Shown: positions 5,298 to 7,329 of the stretch, one piece after another | Layout of the letters: each line of letters opens with the position of its first letter | Numbering within the stretch: position 1 is the stretch's first letter | Source: CAVVWJ01 sp964475685 | Lineage (GTDB): Bacteria; Gemmatimonadota; Gemmatimonadetes; Gemmatimonadales; GWC2-71-9 | Direction: 5' to 3' | NCBI GenBank assembly: GCA_964475685.1 | Contig: CAYYXP010000124.1 | Span: 1 to 7,329, forward strand | DNA length: 7,329 nt | Translations under genes and position numbers: made by a program | The notes under the pieces: model-generated | Databases searched by the model: none | Told to the model about the DNA's origin: nothing | What the model saw: only the letters and a program-made list of their open reading frames with translations

Positions 5298-5303
5298 TAT
5301 ATC
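5298..5303 (+). promoter_or_regulatory. possible -10 element upstream of the FN3-SGNH lipoprotein gene
   Basis: TATATC sits about 48 bases before the ATG in an otherwise GC-rich 125-base gap. TTCCTG at 5275-5280 would be a poor -35 at 17-base spacing. The region 5227-5351 holds no other recognisable feature except the ribosome site AAGGGA before the start at 5352. Confidence 0.25.
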
Positions 5304-5351
5304 TCAACTCCGCAACACCGGCCGTCCGAACCCCGGATCGAAGGGAAGAGC

Positions 5352-7139
5352 ATGAGCTCGAGGGCCAATCTGTCGAGAGGGGCGGCGCTGTTCCTCTGCG
5401 CCGGCGGCGCGCTGATTTTCGGCTGCGGCGGCGATGGCCCCACAGCGCCGTCGGCTCCGGCGGCACCCTCCGGTCTCGCCGTCCAGGTCCTCCCCTCCGG
5501 CGACATCGGGGTGAGCTGGACCGACAACTCGGACGACGAAGGGGGCTTCGAGGTCTGGCGCTCCACCACCGGCGTCGGGGGCACCTACACGCTGCTCTCC
5601 ACGGTGGCAGCCAATGCCACGAGTGTCACCGACACCGGGCTCGCGCCGGGCACCGAGTACTGCTACCAGGTGCGGGCCACCGGTACCGGGGACGCCCCCG
5701 CGTCGGCATTCAGCGCCGGCTCCTGCGCCACCACGCTGGCTCCTCCAGGAGCGCCAGGCAACCTCACCGCTACGGCGACCTCCACCTCGGCCATAGCGCT
5801 GGCCTGGACCGACAACTCCGACAACGAATCCGGGTTCGAGATCTGGCGCTCGACCACCGGCGCCGCGGGGACGTACACGCTGCTGAGCGCCGCCGCCGCG
5901 AACTCCACCAGCGCCAACGAGACCGGGCTGACCCCGGGCACCGAGTATTGCTACAAAGTCCGGGCCCTCCGCAGCGGCGCCCCGACGTCGGACTTCTCGA
6001 CCAGCAGCTGCGCCACCACGGGGACGCCGGTGACGGCCCCGTCGAACCTGGCTGCGTCCATCACCTCGTCCACCGCCATCGCGCTCGCCTGGACCGACAA
6101 CTCGGCGAACGAGACCGGGTTCGAGGTCTGGCGCTCGACCACGGGCGTCGCCGGCACCTATACTCTGCTGACGAGCCTCGCGGTCAACGCCACCAGCCAC
6201 AACGACACCGGGCTGACCCCCGGCACCGAGTATTGCTACCAGGTCAAGGCGCTCGGCGGCGGCATCACCCCGGAGTCCGCCTTCTCCAACAGCAGCTGCG
6301 CCACGCCGATCATCGCGCGCATCGTGCTCTTCGGCGACTCCAACACCGAGCGGTGCACGGAAGACTGGGTGCCCGACACGCTTCCGGCGCGCAAGTCGTC
6401 CTACGTCTCGATCAGGCCGCGGCTGGGGCCGAACGCCGCGCACCTTGCCTGCTCCACGCCCGGCAAGGTCGAGGCGAAGTGGCAGGCGCTCCGGAACGAT
6501 TCGATCCGCGCCGTGAATCACGGCATTGCCTCCACCTCGACCGGGGGGAACTCCGGGAACACGCCGGGAGACCCCGACCGCAGCGCCGCGGGAGCGCCCA
6601 ATGCGCGGTTCGCGGTGGGGGGCATCACCCGGTTCGAAGCCGAGGTGCTGGGCGAGGGCTTCCCCTGGTCGGGCGGTGAACCAACCAACGCGAGCTTCTC
6701 CGGCCCCATCACTCGGGTGAATGCCTTCACCCCGGGGCCCCACGACTTCGCATTTGTCTCCATGGGGTCCGCCGATTTCGCAACTACTGGAAACCCCCTG
6801 AGGACGCTGACCGCCGCCCAGACCACGGCCAACCTCCGCTGGATGGCGGACCAGTGGATCGCGGCCGGACGGGCGCCCGATCACTTCATCATCACGACGC
6901 TGCCGCCGCGGACCGACGCCATCTCCCCGGCCTCGGTCCCCGACCGGAACAACCTCACCCGGGCGCTGGCGACGGAGCTCGGGCTCAAGCTGATCGATCT
7001 CGCCGCTCACGTCTCCGGCGACAACGGGGTCACCTGGCTGGGCGGGTTCGACGTCGGCGACGGCGTCCAATACAACGAGACGGCGCGGGAGTGGCTGGCC
7101 GATCAGATTGTGACGTGGATGAATCAGACAGCGCCCTGA
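5352..7139 (+). CDS. secreted lipoprotein with three FN3 domains and an SGNH/GDSL-hydrolase-like domain
   Basis: 595 residues. The ATG at 5352 is chosen over upstream in-frame starts because AAGGGA precedes it and a signal peptide follows at once, with lipobox LIFGC (Cys25). A short 'GGDGPTAPSAPAAP' linker leads to three fibronectin type III repeats (about 38-130, 131-226 and 227-322), each with 'AWTDNS..E.GFE(V/I)WRSTTG..GTYTLL' and a 'GTEYCY(Q/K)V(R/K)A...CATT' end. Residues 324-595 look like an SGNH hydrolase: block I 'VLFGDSNTE' (Ser330), block II-like 'NHGIAS', block III 'SMGSADFATTG' (about 471-481) and block V 'DGVQYNETAREWLADQI' starting at Asp570. The usual Asn of GxND is Ala474 and the usual His of DxxH is Gln573. 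Family members hydrolyse esters or transfer acyl groups on polysaccharides. The FN3 repeats suggest cell-surface or carbohydrate attachment. Activity is doubtful given the substitutions. Confidence 0.85.
   Translation: MSSRANLSRGAALFLCAGGALIFGCGGDGPTAPSAPAAPSGLAVQVLPSGDIGVSWTDNSDDEGGFEVWRSTTGVGGTYTLLSTVAANATSVTDTGLAPGTEYCYQVRATGTGDAPASAFSAGSCATTLAPPGAPGNLTATATSTSAIALAWTDNSDNESGFEIWRSTTGAAGTYTLLSAAAANSTSANETGLTPGTEYCYKVRALRSGAPTSDFSTSSCATTGTPVTAPSNLAASITSSTAIALAWTDNSANETGFEVWRSTTGVAGTYTLLTSLAVNATSHNDTGLTPGTEYCYQVKALGGGITPESAFSNSSCATPIIARIVLFGDSNTERCTEDWVPDTLPARKSSYVSIRPRLGPNAAHLACSTPGKVEAKWQALRNDSIRAVNHGIASTSTGGNSGNTPGDPDRSAAGAPNARFAVGGITRFEAEVLGEGFPWSGGEPTNASFSGPITRVNAFTPGPHDFAFVSMGSADFATTGNPLRTLTAAQTTANLRWMADQWIAAGRAPDHFIITTLPPRTDAISPASVPDRNNLTRALATELGLKLIDLAAHVSGDNGVTWLGGFDVGDGVQYNETAREWLADQIVTWMNQTAP
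5466..6309 (+). repeat. three tandem FN3-coding repeats
   Basis: The conserved tryptophan of the WTDNS motif falls at residues 56, 152 and 247, giving periods of 96 and 95 codons (288 and 285 bp). The repeats are alike at DNA level, for example CTGGACCGACAACTC and TCTGGCGCTC recur in each, with many differences silent. They look like internal duplications kept under protein-level selection. Each repeat has two cysteines that could pair within the domain. Confidence 0.85.
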
Positions 7140-7151
7140 GGGTCAGGGCGC
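7131..7151. terminator. palindrome spanning both convergent stop codons
   Basis: GCGCCCTGA (7131-7139), three G residues, then TCAGGGCGC (7143-7151): perfect 9-bp arms with a three-base loop. The TGA in the left arm ends the FN3-SGNH gene, and its mirror image ends the convergent gene; both proteins finish in Ala-Pro. A very stable GC-rich hairpin is expected in either transcript. No T-run follows on either side, so an intrinsic terminator is uncertain; it may instead protect 3' ends or pause polymerase. Confidence 0.6.
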
Positions 7152-7329
7152 TTCGGGGCGGCTGCTGCCCAGCGCTGCGGGGGCGGGGCCGCCGAAGCAG
7201 TCGGAAAGCGCCCTGCGGGTGAACTGGGGGGCCCCGATCTCGTTCAGGTGGTCCATGTCCCGGAAGTAGTTCGCGAACTCCGGCCGGGCATAGAGGTCGA
7301 AGTAATTGAAGTAGCGGTAACCACTCTGC
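7143..7329 (-). CDS. C-terminal end of a second SGNH-like protein (5' part outside window)
   Basis: On the - strand the frame is open from the window edge to TGA (7143-7145), giving 61 residues. They include 'YFNYFDLYARPEFANYFRDMDHLNEIGAPQFTRRALSDCF'. The 'DMDHLNEIGAPQFT' stretch matches the block V pattern D-x-x-H-L-N-x-x-G-A-x-x-F of SGNH-like proteins that act with membrane O-acyltransferases (DUF1574/AlgX/DltD-like). The catalytic-type His is present, unlike in the convergent neighbour. The last ~17 residues ('GGPAPAALGSSRPEAP') are a low-complexity tail. Base composition and codon pattern fit the surroundings. The exact family and full length cannot be judged from this fragment. Confidence 0.65.
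   Translation of the reverse strand, partial: QSGYRYFNYFDLYARPEFANYFRDMDHLNEIGAPQFTRRALSDCFGGPAPAALGSSRPEAP

Noticed and set aside
5304..7070. 588-codon open frame on the - strand opposite the FN3-SGNH gene
   Set aside because: The translation is Arg/Gly/Asp-rich low complexity with no domain. It exists because GC-rich codons of the real gene lack stops on the opposite strand.
1..7329. CRISPR array, riboswitch or rRNA
   Set aside because: No regularly spaced short repeats, conserved riboswitch core or rRNA-like sequence seen anywhere in the window.

Overview
High-GC bacterial chromosome fragment. Lipoproteins with the look 'lipobox-C-GG/GGDGP' and a small 'SLSERQRDSVIGAS' lipoprotein suggest Gemmatimonadota or a similar soil/sediment phylum. 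This is an inference from composition and protein style; no rRNA or other marker gene is present.

Layout. (1) 1-3008 is ordinary chromosome: the 3' end of a DUF6265-like gene, a tiny lipoprotein, a chromate-transporter-family permease (chrA) and, divergent from it, a 12-helix MFS exporter. (2) 3000-4663 is an accessory patch. It holds a RelB/RelE-type toxin-antitoxin pair on the + strand, then a complete mazEF pair on the - strand. mazEF lies between two near-identical copies (87-88 bp) of the 3' half of a tRNA-Ala gene plus that tRNA's downstream terminator. The right-hand copy belongs to an intact tRNA-Ala(UGC) (4591-4663, - strand); the left-hand copy is an orphan fragment. This is the pattern left when DNA integrates into a tRNA gene and restores it, but the roughly 0.9 kb unit carries only mazEF and no integrase. 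(3) 4801-5226 is an N-terminally truncated outer-membrane beta-barrel gene. (4) 5352-7139 encodes a secreted lipoprotein with three FN3 repeats and an SGNH/GDSL-hydrolase-like domain in which two of the four hallmark residues are replaced. (5) The window ends in the C-terminus of a second, convergent SGNH-like protein that keeps the Asp-x-x-His motif.

How the parts work together. The two toxin-antitoxin operons converge on one bidirectional hairpin, which is the displaced tRNA terminator. Each has its own promoter overlapped by palindromes, as expected for autoregulation by the antitoxin. The chrA/MFS pair shares a 110-bp divergent intergenic region. The FN3-SGNH lipoprotein gene and its convergent neighbour end inside a perfect inverted repeat that contains both stop codons. 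The strongest leads for follow-up are the tRNA-bounded mazEF unit and the SGNH protein with substituted catalytic positions.
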